NCBI GenBank assembly: GCA_016703425.1
Contig: JADJCA010000011.1
Location: 372,001 to 436,000 of the forward strand
Direction: 5' to 3'
DNA from: Myxococcales bacterium
GTDB lineage: Bacteria; Myxococcota_A; Polyangia; Polyangiales; Polyangiaceae
DNA: 64,000 nt
The notes beneath the pieces are model-generated. The model did no database searches. It was not told the origin of the DNA and worked only from the letters and a program-made list of their open reading frames with translations. Made by a program: the position numbers and the translations under genes. Below, one piece after another: positions 47,891 through 56,906 of the stretch; positions within the stretch are counted from its first letter, which is position 1; each line of letters opens with the position of its first letter.

Positions 47891-49468
47891 TCAGTCCGAG
47901 AGGAGCGCCGCTTTGAGGGCGCTCAGGGCCACCGGCTCCACCGAGGCGGCCCCCACGGCGGAGACGACCGGCCACCTTACCTGTGCGCCCCTGCGCTTCT
48001 TGTCGGCGTCAATCCAAGGCAAAGCGGCTGCCAGATCCGCATGGCTGGCGGCGGTCGGGAGGTCCAACCGGCCCAAAAGGGCCGCGACGCGCCCCGCAAG
48101 CGCCGGGTCGGTCTTGCCCAACTTCGCGGCGGCGCGAAGCTCAGCCACAAGCCCGATGGCGACCGCCTCGCCGTGGAGCCACCGCGTGAAGGCGCCGTGA
48201 GCCTCGAGCGCGTGGCCGACCGTGTGGCCTAGGTTCAAAAGCGCGCGTTCGCCCCGCTCGGTCTCGTCGTTTCGCACGATGCGCGCCTTCGCGGAGATGG
48301 CCGCGTGCAAGACCGGGAGGAGCGCGTCCTCGTCGCCCGCCGCGAGCGCTTCTGCGGTCTCTTCCATGCGAAGAAAGAGGGAAGCGTCGGACGAGAGGCC
48401 AATCTTCGCCGCCTCGGCCAGCCCCGCCTTCCGTTCGCGAGCCGGCAGGGTTCTGAGGAGAGCCAAGTCGGCGACGACGCCGCTCGGCTGATGAAACGCG
48501 CCGACGAGGTTCTTTCCTGCCGGGTGATCAAAGCCTGTTTTTCCGCCCACCGACGCGTCGATGAGGGCCAGCGTCGTGCTTGGCACGGAGAGCCATCGCA
48601 CGCCGCGGAGGAGCGTCGCCGCCGCAAATCCAGCCAGATCCAGCACCACGCCGCCGCCGAAACCCACGACGACGGCGTCGCGGTCGATGCCTGCACCGAG
48701 CGCCGCGTCCCAGATGGTGGACACGGAAGACACCGTCTTGTGCGCCTCGCCGGGCGCCAGCGTGACGTCGATCCGCGGCACCGTGAGCGGGCGAAACATC
48801 TCCGTCGCGTAGGCCAACTGCGCTCGTCGCACCCGCGCGTCGGCCACGACGACGAGCGACGACGGCCCCATGGTCGCGAGCCGGTCGGCGATGCGTGTAG
48901 AGTCCCCGCGAACGATCTCAACGGTGTACGAACGCTCGCCGAGCGGGATCGCCACCAGCGAGCGGCTGATCCACGGCACGATGCTGTCGGCGAGCTCGCT
49001 CGGCGTCGCGTCGTCGGTGGCGAGGGCGAGGTGACACTCGGCGTAGGCGGAGCGTCGCGCCTCGAGGAGGCGCGGAAGCTCATCCCCGTAGGCACCCGCG
49101 CCGCCCAAGAGCGGGCGGTCCTCACCGCCTTTGAGGCGCTCGCGAAGCGTCTCGGTGCGCGCGCTCAACGAGATCACGAGCGCCGCGTCCACCACGCGGT
49201 GCCGCAGCTCGCGGTCGACCAGCGCCCCGCCGCCCACGGCCACGACCTTCGGCTTCCCGTCGCGGAGCAGCGTATCGACGACCTCGCGCTCCATGGCGCG
49301 GAACGCCGGCTCGCCTCGCTCGCGCAAGAGCTCGCCCGGAGCCTTCCCCGACTGCTCGCGGAGCCGCTCGTCGGTGTCGAAGAAAGGGACGTCGAGCGTG
49401 GCCGCTAGGGCGGCGCCAACCGTGCTCTTGCCGACGCCCGGCGGCCCGCTGATGACGATCGTTTGCAT
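47891..49468 (-). CDS. aroKB: Bifunctional shikimate kinase / 3-dehydroquinate synthase
   Basis: ATG 49468 gives 525 residues. Residues 1-165 are shikimate kinase: P-loop SGPPGVGKSTVG, FFDTDERLRE and VAVGGGALV, which phosphorylates shikimate. Residues about 170-525 are 3-dehydroquinate synthase: VVGFGGGVVLDLAGFAAATL, PSTTLALIDASVGGKTGFDH, KNLVGAFHQP and LNLGHTVGHALE (zinc ligands), which makes dehydroquinate. A fusion of these two shikimate-pathway steps is less usual than separate genes. Its ATG overlaps the aroC stop (TGATG), so it is coupled with chorismate synthase. Confidence 0.92.
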   Translation of the reverse strand: MQTIVISGPPGVGKSTVGAALAATLDVPFFDTDERLREQSGKAPGELLRERGEPAFRAMEREVVDTLLRDGKPKVVAVGGGALVDRELRHRVVDAALVISLSARTETLRERLKGGEDRPLLGGAGAYGDELPRLLEARRSAYAECHLALATDDATPSELADSIVPWISRSLVAIPLGERSYTVEIVRGDSTRIADRLATMGPSSLVVVADARVRRAQLAYATEMFRPLTVPRIDVTLAPGEAHKTVSSVSTIWDAALGAGIDRDAVVVGFGGGVVLDLAGFAAATLLRGVRWLSVPSTTLALIDASVGGKTGFDHPAGKNLVGAFHQPSGVVADLALLRTLPARERKAGLAEAAKIGLSSDASLFLRMEETAEALAAGDEDALLPVLHAAISAKARIVRNDETERGERALLNLGHTVGHALEAHGAFTRWLHGEAVAIGLVAELRAAAKLGKTDPALAGRVAALLGRLDLPTAASHADLAAALPWIDADKKRRGAQVRWPVVSAVGAASVEPVALSALKAALLSD

Positions 49469-50631
49469 CAATACTCCGTCAGTTGGGCGAGGTAGCCCGT
49501 GAAATTTCGCCGCAGCTCGCCCATGGAATCGCCGCCAAACTTCTCGAGCACCGCCTCGGCGAGGACGAGGCACACCATGGCCTCGCCGACCACCGACGCA
49601 GCCGCGACGGCGCAAATGTCGCTTCGTTCGAAGGCTGCGTCGAAGGGCTCCTTGGTCACGACGTCGACGCTCGCCAAGGCGCGCCGCAACGTGGCGATGG
49701 GCTTCATCGACGCGCGCGCCACGAGCACCTCGCCGTTGGTCACGCCCCCCTCGAGGCCCCCCGCGTGGTTGCTGCCGCGGACGAAGCGCCTCTTGGTCTC
49801 GTCGTAAGCGATGGGATCATGGACCTCGGAGCCGCGCTTCGTCGCCACCGACGCGCCGTCGCCGATGGCCACGGCCTTGATGGCCTGGATGCTCATGAGC
49901 GCCTGCGCGAGGCGCCCGTCGAGCTTTCGATCCCAGTGCACGTGACTCCCAAGGCCCGCCGGAACGCCCCGCGCCACGACCACAAAGGAGCCGCCGAGCG
50001 TGTCGCCGGCGTGGGATGCCTCCAGGATGGCGGCGCGCATGCGCGCTTCCGCCTCGGTGTCGGGGCACGCGAGCTCCGACGCGAGCGCCCGCGCGGAGAT
50101 GTCCGCGAGCGAGCCCTCCGCCTTGGCCGTCACGTCACCGATGGCCTCGACCCAAGCCGAGACCTCGATGCCAAGGGCTTGAAGGAGCGTCCGTGCGACG
50201 GCTCCCGCCGCCGTCCGCGCCGCCGTTTCGCGAGCGCTGGCCCGCTCGAGGACGTCGCGCAGATCGTGACGGTCGTATTTGAGCCCACCGGCCAGGTCGG
50301 CGTGTCCCGGCCGCGGACGCGTCAGCGGCTCGGGCGCGGCAGCGAAGGGCTCGGCGCCCATCTTGTCGCGCCAATTCTCGAAGTCGCGGTTCTCGACGCT
50401 GAGCGCGACGGGAGAGCCGAGCGTGGCGCCGCCCCGCACGCCCGAGAGGATCGCGACGGCGTCGCGTTCGATCTTCTGCCGGCCCCCGCGACCGTAGCCG
50501 ACCTGGCGCCGCGCCAAGTCACGGTTGATGTCGTCGGCCGACAGCGCGAGGCCCGCAGGGAGCCCCTCCACGATCGTCACGAGACGTGGGCCGTGCGACT
50601 CTCCCGCGGTGAGCCATCGGAAACGCGACAT
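49468..50631 (-). CDS. aroC: Chorismate synthase
   Basis: A 387-residue enzyme that converts EPSP to chorismate with reduced FMN. Motifs: MSRFRWLTAGESHGP at the start, RRQVGYGRGGRQKIERD, TRPRPGHADLAGGLKYD, ERASARETAARTAAGAVAR and SNHAGGLEGGVTNGE, followed by MKPIATL. All main chorismate-synthase signatures are present. It is the first gene of the aroC-aroKB unit and divergently overlaps the DUF167 gene by 2 bp at its start. Confidence 0.95.
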   Translation of the reverse strand: MSRFRWLTAGESHGPRLVTIVEGLPAGLALSADDINRDLARRQVGYGRGGRQKIERDAVAILSGVRGGATLGSPVALSVENRDFENWRDKMGAEPFAAAPEPLTRPRPGHADLAGGLKYDRHDLRDVLERASARETAARTAAGAVARTLLQALGIEVSAWVEAIGDVTAKAEGSLADISARALASELACPDTEAEARMRAAILEASHAGDTLGGSFVVVARGVPAGLGSHVHWDRKLDGRLAQALMSIQAIKAVAIGDGASVATKRGSEVHDPIAYDETKRRFVRGSNHAGGLEGGVTNGEVLVARASMKPIATLRRALASVDVVTKEPFDAAFERSDICAVAAASVVGEAMVCLVLAEAVLEKFGGDSMGELRRNFTGYLAQLTEY

Positions 50632-50965
50632 GGGTGAGCCCGGCAGGGTAGCAGAGGCGAGCGCCGCCTCGGCTCTCACGCTGACGGCCAAGGGCGCGGG
50701 CGTGGAATTCGAGGTGTTCGCCAAGCCCAGCGCGAAGAAGAGCGCCGTCCGCGGCCTGCGTGACGGGGCTCTCGAGGTGGCCGTCGCGGCGCCTCCAAAG
50801 GAGGGGGAGGCGAACGAGGAGCTCGTTCGGTTTCTCGCAGAGGCGCTCGGCGTCCCCCGTCGTGACGTCACGCTGGTTCGAGGGGCGAGCGCGCGCCGCA
50901 AGCGCGTGTGCGTCGTCGGCCTTTCGCTCGAGGAGCTCCGCGCGCGGCTGGCGCACGCTTGCTGA
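50630..50965 (+). CDS. DUF167 (YggU) family protein
   Basis: ATG 50630 gives 111 residues. The core FEVFAKPSAKKSAVRGLRDG, followed by ALEVAVAAPPKEGEANEELV and LVRGASARRKRVCVVG, is the YggU/DUF167 fold. The biochemical role is unknown in the family. It overlaps the first two bases of aroC head to head and precedes dapF by 11 bp. Confidence 0.85.
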   Translation: MGEPGRVAEASAASALTLTAKGAGVEFEVFAKPSAKKSAVRGLRDGALEVAVAAPPKEGEANEELVRFLAEALGVPRRDVTLVRGASARRKRVCVVGLSLEELRARLAHAC

Positions 50966-50976
50966 CGCCGGCTACC

Positions 50977-51801
50977 ATGACGGAGAGCATGACCCTCGCG
51001 CTGCCGTTCACGAAATACGAGGGCCTCGGCAACGACTTCGTGGTGGTCGACGTCTCGCTGGCGGACGCACAGGCCTTCGACGTCGGCCTCGCCTCGCGGC
51101 TCTGCGATCGCCGTCGTGGCGTTGGCGCCGATGGTGTCCTCGTCGTGTCGCCACCCTCCGCGGCGGGACACCTCGCGCGAATGCGCGTCATCAACGCCGA
51201 CGGTTCGGTGCCCGAGATGTGCGGCAACGGTCTGCGCTGCGTGGCGCTCCATCTCGCGAGGCAGCGCGGCGCCTCCGCGCTGGAGGGATCGGTCGAGACG
51301 GACGCCGGGGCCCGACCCGTTGTCGTGCGCGGTGACGCGACCGCCGCGGAGGTCACCGTCGACATGGGCGAGGTGGGCCTTGGTGACGAGCGCTCGGTGG
51401 AGATCGCCGGCGAGACCGTTCGCCTCGTTGACGTCAACGTTGGCAATCCGCACGCCGTCCTCGTGCCGCTCGCGGCTGTGCACGAGCGAGCGCGAATTGA
51501 ACGCCTCGGGCCCATCCTTGAGCGGCATCCGTCGTTTCCCGCGGGTGTGAACGTCGAGCTCGTAAGCCGTGAAGGCACCGCCCTTCGCGTCACCGTGTGG
51601 GAGCGTGGCGTCGGCTTCACGGAAGCCTGCGGCACGGGAGCTTGCGCCGTTGTGGCCGCGCTCACGGCGCGCGGCGACGTTGAAGGCGGCGTCGAGACCA
51701 CGGTTCGTTTGCCCGGCGGTGAGCTCCACATCACGATGCAGCGGGGCCGCGCACGCATGCGAGGACCGGCACGCTACGTCTTTTCCGGGGTCTTCTCGTG
51801 A
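50977..51801 (+). CDS. dapF: Diaminopimelate epimerase
   Basis: A 274-residue enzyme converting LL- to meso-diaminopimelate for lysine and peptidoglycan. Catalytic Cys82 lies in VPEMCGNGLRCVALHLA and Cys218 in FTEACGTGACAVVAAL. KYEGLGNDFVVVDV and VNVGNPHAVL are further signatures. ATG 50989 is an alternative start. Its stop overlaps the next GTG by 4 bp. Lysine 2,3-aminomutase at 55603 uses the downstream product lysine, but no direct link is shown. Confidence 0.94.
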   Translation: MTESMTLALPFTKYEGLGNDFVVVDVSLADAQAFDVGLASRLCDRRRGVGADGVLVVSPPSAAGHLARMRVINADGSVPEMCGNGLRCVALHLARQRGASALEGSVETDAGARPVVVRGDATAAEVTVDMGEVGLGDERSVEIAGETVRLVDVNVGNPHAVLVPLAAVHERARIERLGPILERHPSFPAGVNVELVSREGTALRVTVWERGVGFTEACGTGACAVVAALTARGDVEGGVETTVRLPGGELHITMQRGRARMRGPARYVFSGVFS

Positions 51802-53279
51802 CGCCGCTCCGCGTCCTCGTCGCGAGCGAAGAGTCGTCCTTCGTGGAGCTCGCCACGCGCGTCATTGCGTCGGCTGATCACACCGTCTTCGTCGCCAAGA
51901 CGCCGGACCAAGCCGACGCGCTCCTCACGGCGACGCTCGTGGACGCCGTTCTCGCCGACGGGCGCAGCACGGCGGCGCTCGCGTGCCTTCCGCAGGTCGA
52001 GCTGCGAACGCCGGGCGCGGCGCTGCTCGTGGCCGTTGACCCTGACGATGGCAATACGCTTCGGGCGGCCCTCGGTCTTGGCGCGACCGGGATCGTCGCG
52101 TTGCCGCTCTCCGGCGATGCGCTCCTCGGCGCCCTCGCTCGCGTCGCCGAGACGGTGGCCCTTCGGCGCCGCGCGCCCGGCACCGACCGGCCCCCCGCGC
52201 CCGAGCCGTTGCTCCTCGTGCAGCGGATGGTCGATGGCGCCCTGCTGAGTGAAGAAGAGTTGGTGCGCGCCGCCCTCTTGACCATCGAGACCTTGGTCCG
52301 CGAAGTCCGTCCGCGCGTCGAGCTCCGCTTCGCGAACGAGCCGGTGACGGCGCCGTCGGCCGACGTTCCTCGGCTCCTCTTGGGCGAGATCGACGCGCGG
52401 GTCGCCTCGTTGGAGATCGAGGGGGGCGACAAGGACGCCCGCGGCCGCGCCCTCGCCATCGGAGGCATCTTGGCCGGCCTGCTCGCGCTTCGCGGCAGCC
52501 GCGGAGAGCGCGCACCAAGCGAACGCCGCGTCATCTCCGATCGCGAGCTCTTCGAGGCGTTGCAGCGCACGCTCTCGGTGCTCGGACCCCACAAGCCGGT
52601 CTCCGTGTTGGTCGTCCCCGACGACGGACGCGAGCGCGCGCCTGAGTCGTCGCGCACCGACGCGACCGCTTGCGTCGGCCGCGTCGGCGAAGACTTGGTC
52701 TTCGTGCTGGCCGGCGTGGGCGCCGCGGAGGCCGCTACCCGGCGCCGCGTCCTCGCGCCTGATGGCCTGGCCGGCGTGGCTTCGGCGCCGCAAGACGGTC
52801 GCGGCGCGGCCGATCTCGTTCGCGTGGCGAAGGCGCGCCTCTTGCGCGCGCGCAGCTCTCCCTTCCGCGCCGTCGCTCGCGCAGAACCGCTCTCGGCCGT
52901 GGTCGACGAGCTCTTGTCGTCCCCCTTGCAGGCCGCCGGTGCCTACGGCTGCTACCCGCTTCTCTTGTCGCTCGGCGGGCTCTCGGCCCTGGCGCGACAA
53001 GCGACCGACGAAGCGCTCCGGGCGGGCCCGTGCATTATGCACCTAGGCGCTTCCGCGGCGTCGCTCCACGAAGCGCTGGCCGACGCCGAGCGCGCCTCCG
53101 GCGGAAAGCTGTCGGTGCACGCGTCGACGGCGCCCGATGGCGTCTACGGCGTGGTGCTCGTGGGCGAGGCGGGCTCTTGGAGCTGCGTCGGCCGCGACGA
53201 CGGCGAAGGCATCGCAGCGGTCCACGCCGCCGATCCGGTCCTCGCCGACCGCATTGCCCGCTCGATGGACGCGTCATGA
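51798..53279 (+). CDS. Pseudo-receiver / signalling protein of unknown function
   Basis: A 493-residue protein starting at GTG 51798 (GTGA overlap with dapF). Residues 1-120 look like a response-regulator receiver (PLRVLVASEESSFVELATRV, DAVLADGRS). The usual acidic pair is replaced and the conserved Lys near the end is missing (GATGIVALPLSGDAL), so phosphotransfer is doubtful. Later regions (EEELVRAALLTIETLVREV and the region near 440, AASLHEALADAERASGGKLS) suggest two GAF-like modules. I cannot name the family. The next small gene overlaps by 4 bp. Confidence 0.6.
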   Translation: MTPLRVLVASEESSFVELATRVIASADHTVFVAKTPDQADALLTATLVDAVLADGRSTAALACLPQVELRTPGAALLVAVDPDDGNTLRAALGLGATGIVALPLSGDALLGALARVAETVALRRRAPGTDRPPAPEPLLLVQRMVDGALLSEEELVRAALLTIETLVREVRPRVELRFANEPVTAPSADVPRLLLGEIDARVASLEIEGGDKDARGRALAIGGILAGLLALRGSRGERAPSERRVISDRELFEALQRTLSVLGPHKPVSVLVVPDDGRERAPESSRTDATACVGRVGEDLVFVLAGVGAAEAATRRRVLAPDGLAGVASAPQDGRGAADLVRVAKARLLRARSSPFRAVARAEPLSAVVDELLSSPLQAAGAYGCYPLLLSLGGLSALARQATDEALRAGPCIMHLGASAASLHEALADAERASGGKLSVHASTAPDGVYGVVLVGEAGSWSCVGRDDGEGIAAVHAADPVLADRIARSMDAS

Positions 53280-53707
53280 CCGATCGGCCCCCCAAAGACG
53301 GTTCCAAGAACGACGACGACCTGGTGGCCTCGGGATTCGTCGCGCAAGCGTCGCGCACGTCAACGCTGCGCGTGGTCTTCGCTGGGAGTCCGTCGCGCCT
53401 CGCGTCGCTCGGCGCCGTTCTCGCCGAGGGGAGCCTGCAGGCGCTGCCGACGTCGTTCCAGCACGAGTCCGGGGTGCAGGTCGTCCTCTGTCCGCTCGTC
53501 CCCGCGTACGCGCCCTTGTGGCCCGTCACCCTCTATGGCGCCGCCGTCGTGGTGCGCCTCGACGAAGCGGCGCCGGGCCTGCTGGAAGCCGCGGCCGACG
53601 CCGTCGACCTCACGGTCGTTCACGACACGGCGAGCGGTGATCTCGACGAGCTCGTGGCGCGGGCCGCCTCGCTCTCCGCGAGCCAGGGCCGCGACGCGGC
53701 AGGCTGA
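53276..53707 (+). CDS. Small protein of unknown function, paired with the pseudo-receiver
   Basis: A 143-residue protein with no signal peptide. A mixed alpha/beta core (RVVFAGSPSRLASLGAVLAE, LYGAAVVVRLDEAAPGLLEA) resembles a small regulatory fold but matches no family I know. It overlaps the preceding gene by 4 bp (ATGA), so the two are very likely co-translated and may form a complex. Confidence 0.6.
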   Translation: MTDRPPKDGSKNDDDLVASGFVAQASRTSTLRVVFAGSPSRLASLGAVLAEGSLQALPTSFQHESGVQVVLCPLVPAYAPLWPVTLYGAAVVVRLDEAAPGLLEAAADAVDLTVVHDTASGDLDELVARAASLSASQGRDAAG

Positions 53708-53711
53708 CGGG

Positions 53712-53729
53712 GGCTGACGGCTCTCAGCC
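53712..53729. terminator. Hairpin between convergent genes
   Basis: Stem GGCTGA / TCAGCC with loop CGGCTC, between the plus-strand gene ending at 53707 and pyrH ending at 53736. A short stem, only moderately convincing. Confidence 0.4.
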
Positions 53730-53735
53730 GCGCCG

Positions 53736-54509
53736 CTACCGGTAATCTTCGACGATCGTGCCGATGGGCTCGCCAAAGACCACGCGCTTGATGTTGCCGC
53801 GCGTGGAGAGCTTGAAGACGCGAACGGGCATGGCGTTGTCACGGCAGAGCGACGCGGCTGTCGAGTCCATGACGCCGATGCGATCGGCGAGGAACTGATC
53901 GAAGCTCATTCGGGTGTACATCTCGGCGTCGGGAAAGCGCACCGGGTCTCGGTTGTAGATGCCCTCCACCTTCGTGGCCTTGAAGAGCGCGTCCGCATGG
54001 ATTTCCATGCAGCGGAGCGCCGCCGCCGTGTCGGTCGAAAAATAGGGGTTGCCGGTCCCGCCAGCGAAGATCACGACGCGGCCCTTCTCGAGGTGACGGA
54101 CGGCGCGCCGCCTGATGTAGGGCTCCGCGACCTGACGAATCTCGATGGCCGTCATGACGCGCGAGGGGACGCCGCACTTCTCGAGGCCGTCTTGCAAGGC
54201 CAGCGAGTTGATGACCGTCGCCAACATGCCCATGTAGTCGCTCTGCGCCCGGTCCATGCCGGCGCTGGCGCCCTTCAGGCCGCGGAAGATGTTGCCACCG
54301 CCGACGACGATGCCGATCTGGACACCGACCGCGTGGACCTCGGCGAGCTCTTCGGCCACGTTCCGCAGGACCTCCGGCGCGATGCCGAAGCCGCCCGTTG
54401 AGCCGCAGAGCGCCTCGCCGCTCAGTTTGAGGACGATGCGGCGGTAAACCAGCTCCGGATCGGGGGCCGAGGGAGGAATCGTGAGATCGCGGTCGTCCGG
54501 ATGGCGCAT
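53736..54509 (-). CDS. pyrH: UMP kinase
   Basis: ATG 54509 gives 257 residues. The amino-acid-kinase fold is seen in RRIVLKLSGEALCGS, GIVVGGGNIFRG, HLEKGRVVIFAGGTGNPYFS and TDTAAALRCMEIHADALFKA. VDGIYNRDP-type EGIYNRDPVRFPDA and RVFKLSTRGNIKRVV complete it. These are PyrH signatures; it converts UMP to UDP. It is usually near tsf and frr, which are not here. Residues 1-20 are extra and polar. Confidence 0.95.
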   Translation of the reverse strand: MRHPDDRDLTIPPSAPDPELVYRRIVLKLSGEALCGSTGGFGIAPEVLRNVAEELAEVHAVGVQIGIVVGGGNIFRGLKGASAGMDRAQSDYMGMLATVINSLALQDGLEKCGVPSRVMTAIEIRQVAEPYIRRRAVRHLEKGRVVIFAGGTGNPYFSTDTAAALRCMEIHADALFKATKVEGIYNRDPVRFPDAEMYTRMSFDQFLADRIGVMDSTAASLCRDNAMPVRVFKLSTRGNIKRVVFGEPIGTIVEDYR

Positions 54510-54570
54510 GAGGCCTTCGCATAGCGAAGTGGGTGGCCGGCCGCAATCTGCCGTAGTAATTCCCTGTCCT

Positions 54571-55602
54571 ATGCCGGTCCGAGCGAACCTCCTCCTCTTC
54601 GCGGCACTCGCCTGGGCGCCCCTTGCGGGGTGCGGTCGCGGGCCCAAAGTCACCGGCGCCGACGCCGGGCTTGGCGCGACGACGCCCTCGTCGGCGGGCC
54701 TTTCGCCCGAGCAGGCAAAACGCGTCATCGTGAAGGTCGGTGAGCGCCCCATTACGCTCGGCGACTTCGCGGCGTCCCTTGAGCACATGGACCAGTTCGA
54801 TCGGCTCCGGTACCAGTCGCCAGAGCGCCGCATGGAGCTGCTCGAAGAGATGATCCGCGTGCGACTCCTGGCCGATGAAGCGCTGGCCAAGGGGTACGAC
54901 AAGGATCCCATCGCGGTCCAAGAGCTGCGCGCAGTGCTGCGTGACGCTGTGCTCGACGAGGCGAAAAAATCGTCTCGCGCACCGGCCGAGCTGCCGGTGG
55001 CCGAAGTTCGGGCGTACTTCGACGCTCATCGTGCAGAATACAAAGACCCGCAGCGTCGTCGGGCCCAGCTCGTCTCGCTGCGCGACGACGCCGCGGCGCA
55101 GGCGGTGCTCGACGCCTACAAGAAGGCGCCGACCGTCGAGACCTGGGGTGAGCTCGTGCGAAGCCGCTCGCTCGACGCGCAGGCGCGCGCTGACGTGCCG
55201 GCCGATCTGGCCGGCGACGTGGGCTTCTCCAGTCCTCCCGGCGATCCGCGCGGCTCCAACCCTCGTGTCCCCGAAGAGGTGCGTGTGGCGCTCTTCTCGC
55301 TCGCGGCCGTCGGCGACGTCTTCCCGCAGCCGGTGCGCTCCGGGACGAAGACCTTCGTGGTGCGGTTCTCGGGCAAGGTCGACGCGAGCGAGCGCAGCTT
55401 CGAGGAGGCGGAGCGCACGATCCGCGTGAAGCTCGCGCAAGACGAGCTCCGGAAGAAGGAAGGGGAGCTGCTCGAGAGTCTTCGCAAGCAGTACCCGGTA
55501 CAGATTGACGAGGCGGCCTTCGCCGCCGTGAAGATCGACATGACGTCGGATGCGGGCACAAGCGGCGCCGGGGGCGCCAGCGTTGAGGCCGGGCGGAACT
55601 GA
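54571..55602 (+). CDS. Lipoprotein peptidyl-prolyl isomerase, PpiC/SurA type
   Basis: ATG 54571 gives 343 residues: MPVRANLLLFAALAWAPLAGC, signal with lipobox LAGC. Residues 55-150 are a SurA-like chaperone segment (ITLGDFAASLEHMDQFDRLR). Residues about 165-270 contain PpiC-like sequence (VRAYFDAHRAEYKDPQRRRA, LAGDVGFSSPPGD) with a parvulin core that may be incomplete. It acts on outer-membrane or secreted proteins in the periplasm. The stop TGA directly abuts the kamA start, so the two are in one operon. Confidence 0.78.
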   Translation: MPVRANLLLFAALAWAPLAGCGRGPKVTGADAGLGATTPSSAGLSPEQAKRVIVKVGERPITLGDFAASLEHMDQFDRLRYQSPERRMELLEEMIRVRLLADEALAKGYDKDPIAVQELRAVLRDAVLDEAKKSSRAPAELPVAEVRAYFDAHRAEYKDPQRRRAQLVSLRDDAAAQAVLDAYKKAPTVETWGELVRSRSLDAQARADVPADLAGDVGFSSPPGDPRGSNPRVPEEVRVALFSLAAVGDVFPQPVRSGTKTFVVRFSGKVDASERSFEEAERTIRVKLAQDELRKKEGELLESLRKQYPVQIDEAAFAAVKIDMTSDAGTSGAGGASVEAGRN

Positions 55603-56751
55603 ATGCGGGTCTCGCTGCCGCAGCTAACGAACGACGACGGGCCGTCGCGGGAGCGAGGCGCCGAAGGCGCGCGCCCGCGCCGCTCGCCGCGCGACTGGCA
55701 GTGGCAGATTCGAAACGCCGTGACGACGACCGCCGATCTGTCTCGCGCGCTCGCGCTCACGCCGGAGGAGATGGCCGGGGCGAAGCGCGCGGAGGCGGCC
55801 GGCCTCCCGATGGCGATCACCCCGTACTACCTTAGTCTCGCCGACCGCTACGATCCCCGCTGCCCCGTTCGCGTTCAATGCGTGCCCCACTCGGCCGAAG
55901 GGGAGAGCGTCGATGGCGACCTCGAAGATCCGCTCGGCGAGGTCGCTCACGAGGTCGCGCCTCACTTGGTGCAGCGGTATCCCGATCGAGCGCTCCTCCT
56001 CGCGACCGATCGCTGCGCCGTGTATTGCCGCTTTTGCACGCGCTCGCGCATCGTCGGAAGCGGCGGCGGCGCCACACCGCAGACGGCTCTCGAGCCGGCC
56101 CTCGCGTACCTTCGCGGCCATCCTGAGGTGCGCGACGTCATCGTCAGCGGCGGCGATCCGTTGGCCATGGCCACGCCGCGCGTCGTCCGCATCGTCGCCG
56201 CGCTCCGGGCCATCCCGAGCCTCGACACCATCCGCCTCGCGACGCGCGTTCCGGTCACGTTGCCGATGCGCATCACGGGGGAGCTGCTGCGCGCGCTCCG
56301 GCCGTACCACCCGCTTTGGGTCATGACCCACTTCAATCACCCGAAGGAGCTGACGCCCCAGTCGATCCGAGCTGTGACGCGCCTCGCCGACGCCGGCTTT
56401 CCGGTGATGAACCAGACGGTGCTCCTCCGCGGCATCAACGACGATGCGGCGGTCCTCGAGGCCCTGTTCCGTGGGCTCGTGCGGGCCCGGGTGCGGCCTT
56501 ATTACCTGCTCCAGGCCGACCCCGTAAAAGGCACTGGGCACCTCCGCACGCCCCTCGCGAAGGGCATTGAGCTCATCGGGACCCTTCAGGGGCGCCTCAC
56601 GGGCATCGCCCTCCCCAAGTTCATTTGCGACACCCCCGACGGCCGCGGCAAGGTGCCGCTCTTGCCTGAAAACATCGTGGCCCGCGAAGGCTCGCGCACC
56701 ACACTCCGCACGTTCCGCGGCGAGCTCGTGGACTACGTCGATCCGCCCTGA
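55603..56751 (+). CDS. kamA: Lysine 2,3-aminomutase family radical-SAM enzyme
   Basis: A 382-residue enzyme with the radical-SAM cluster motif CAVYCRFC (Cys138, Cys142, Cys145) in LLLATDRCAVYCRFCTRSRI. VIVSGGDPLAMATPRV and the PLP-lysine region YLLQADPVKGTGHLRTPLAK are also present. It is longer than EpmB (about 340) and close to free-lysine aminomutases (380-420). It interconverts alpha- and beta-lysine, or modifies EF-P if it is an EpmB relative. The PpiC lipoprotein precedes it with no gap. Confidence 0.85.
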   Translation: MRVSLPQLTNDDGPSRERGAEGARPRRSPRDWQWQIRNAVTTTADLSRALALTPEEMAGAKRAEAAGLPMAITPYYLSLADRYDPRCPVRVQCVPHSAEGESVDGDLEDPLGEVAHEVAPHLVQRYPDRALLLATDRCAVYCRFCTRSRIVGSGGGATPQTALEPALAYLRGHPEVRDVIVSGGDPLAMATPRVVRIVAALRAIPSLDTIRLATRVPVTLPMRITGELLRALRPYHPLWVMTHFNHPKELTPQSIRAVTRLADAGFPVMNQTVLLRGINDDAAVLEALFRGLVRARVRPYYLLQADPVKGTGHLRTPLAKGIELIGTLQGRLTGIALPKFICDTPDGRGKVPLLPENIVAREGSRTTLRTFRGELVDYVDPP

Positions 56752-56906
56752 AGCCTCGCTCTCCCCGTAAACGTGAACGTGCCCGTGCCCGTGGACGCTC
56801 TCCTCTGCTCTCCTCTCCTCTTCCTCCGCCGCACCGCCGCACTCGGTCTCATTTCTGGGCGAGACTCGCCGTAGGCAGCGAGCCGGGCATCTTGTACCTT
56901 GCGGCC

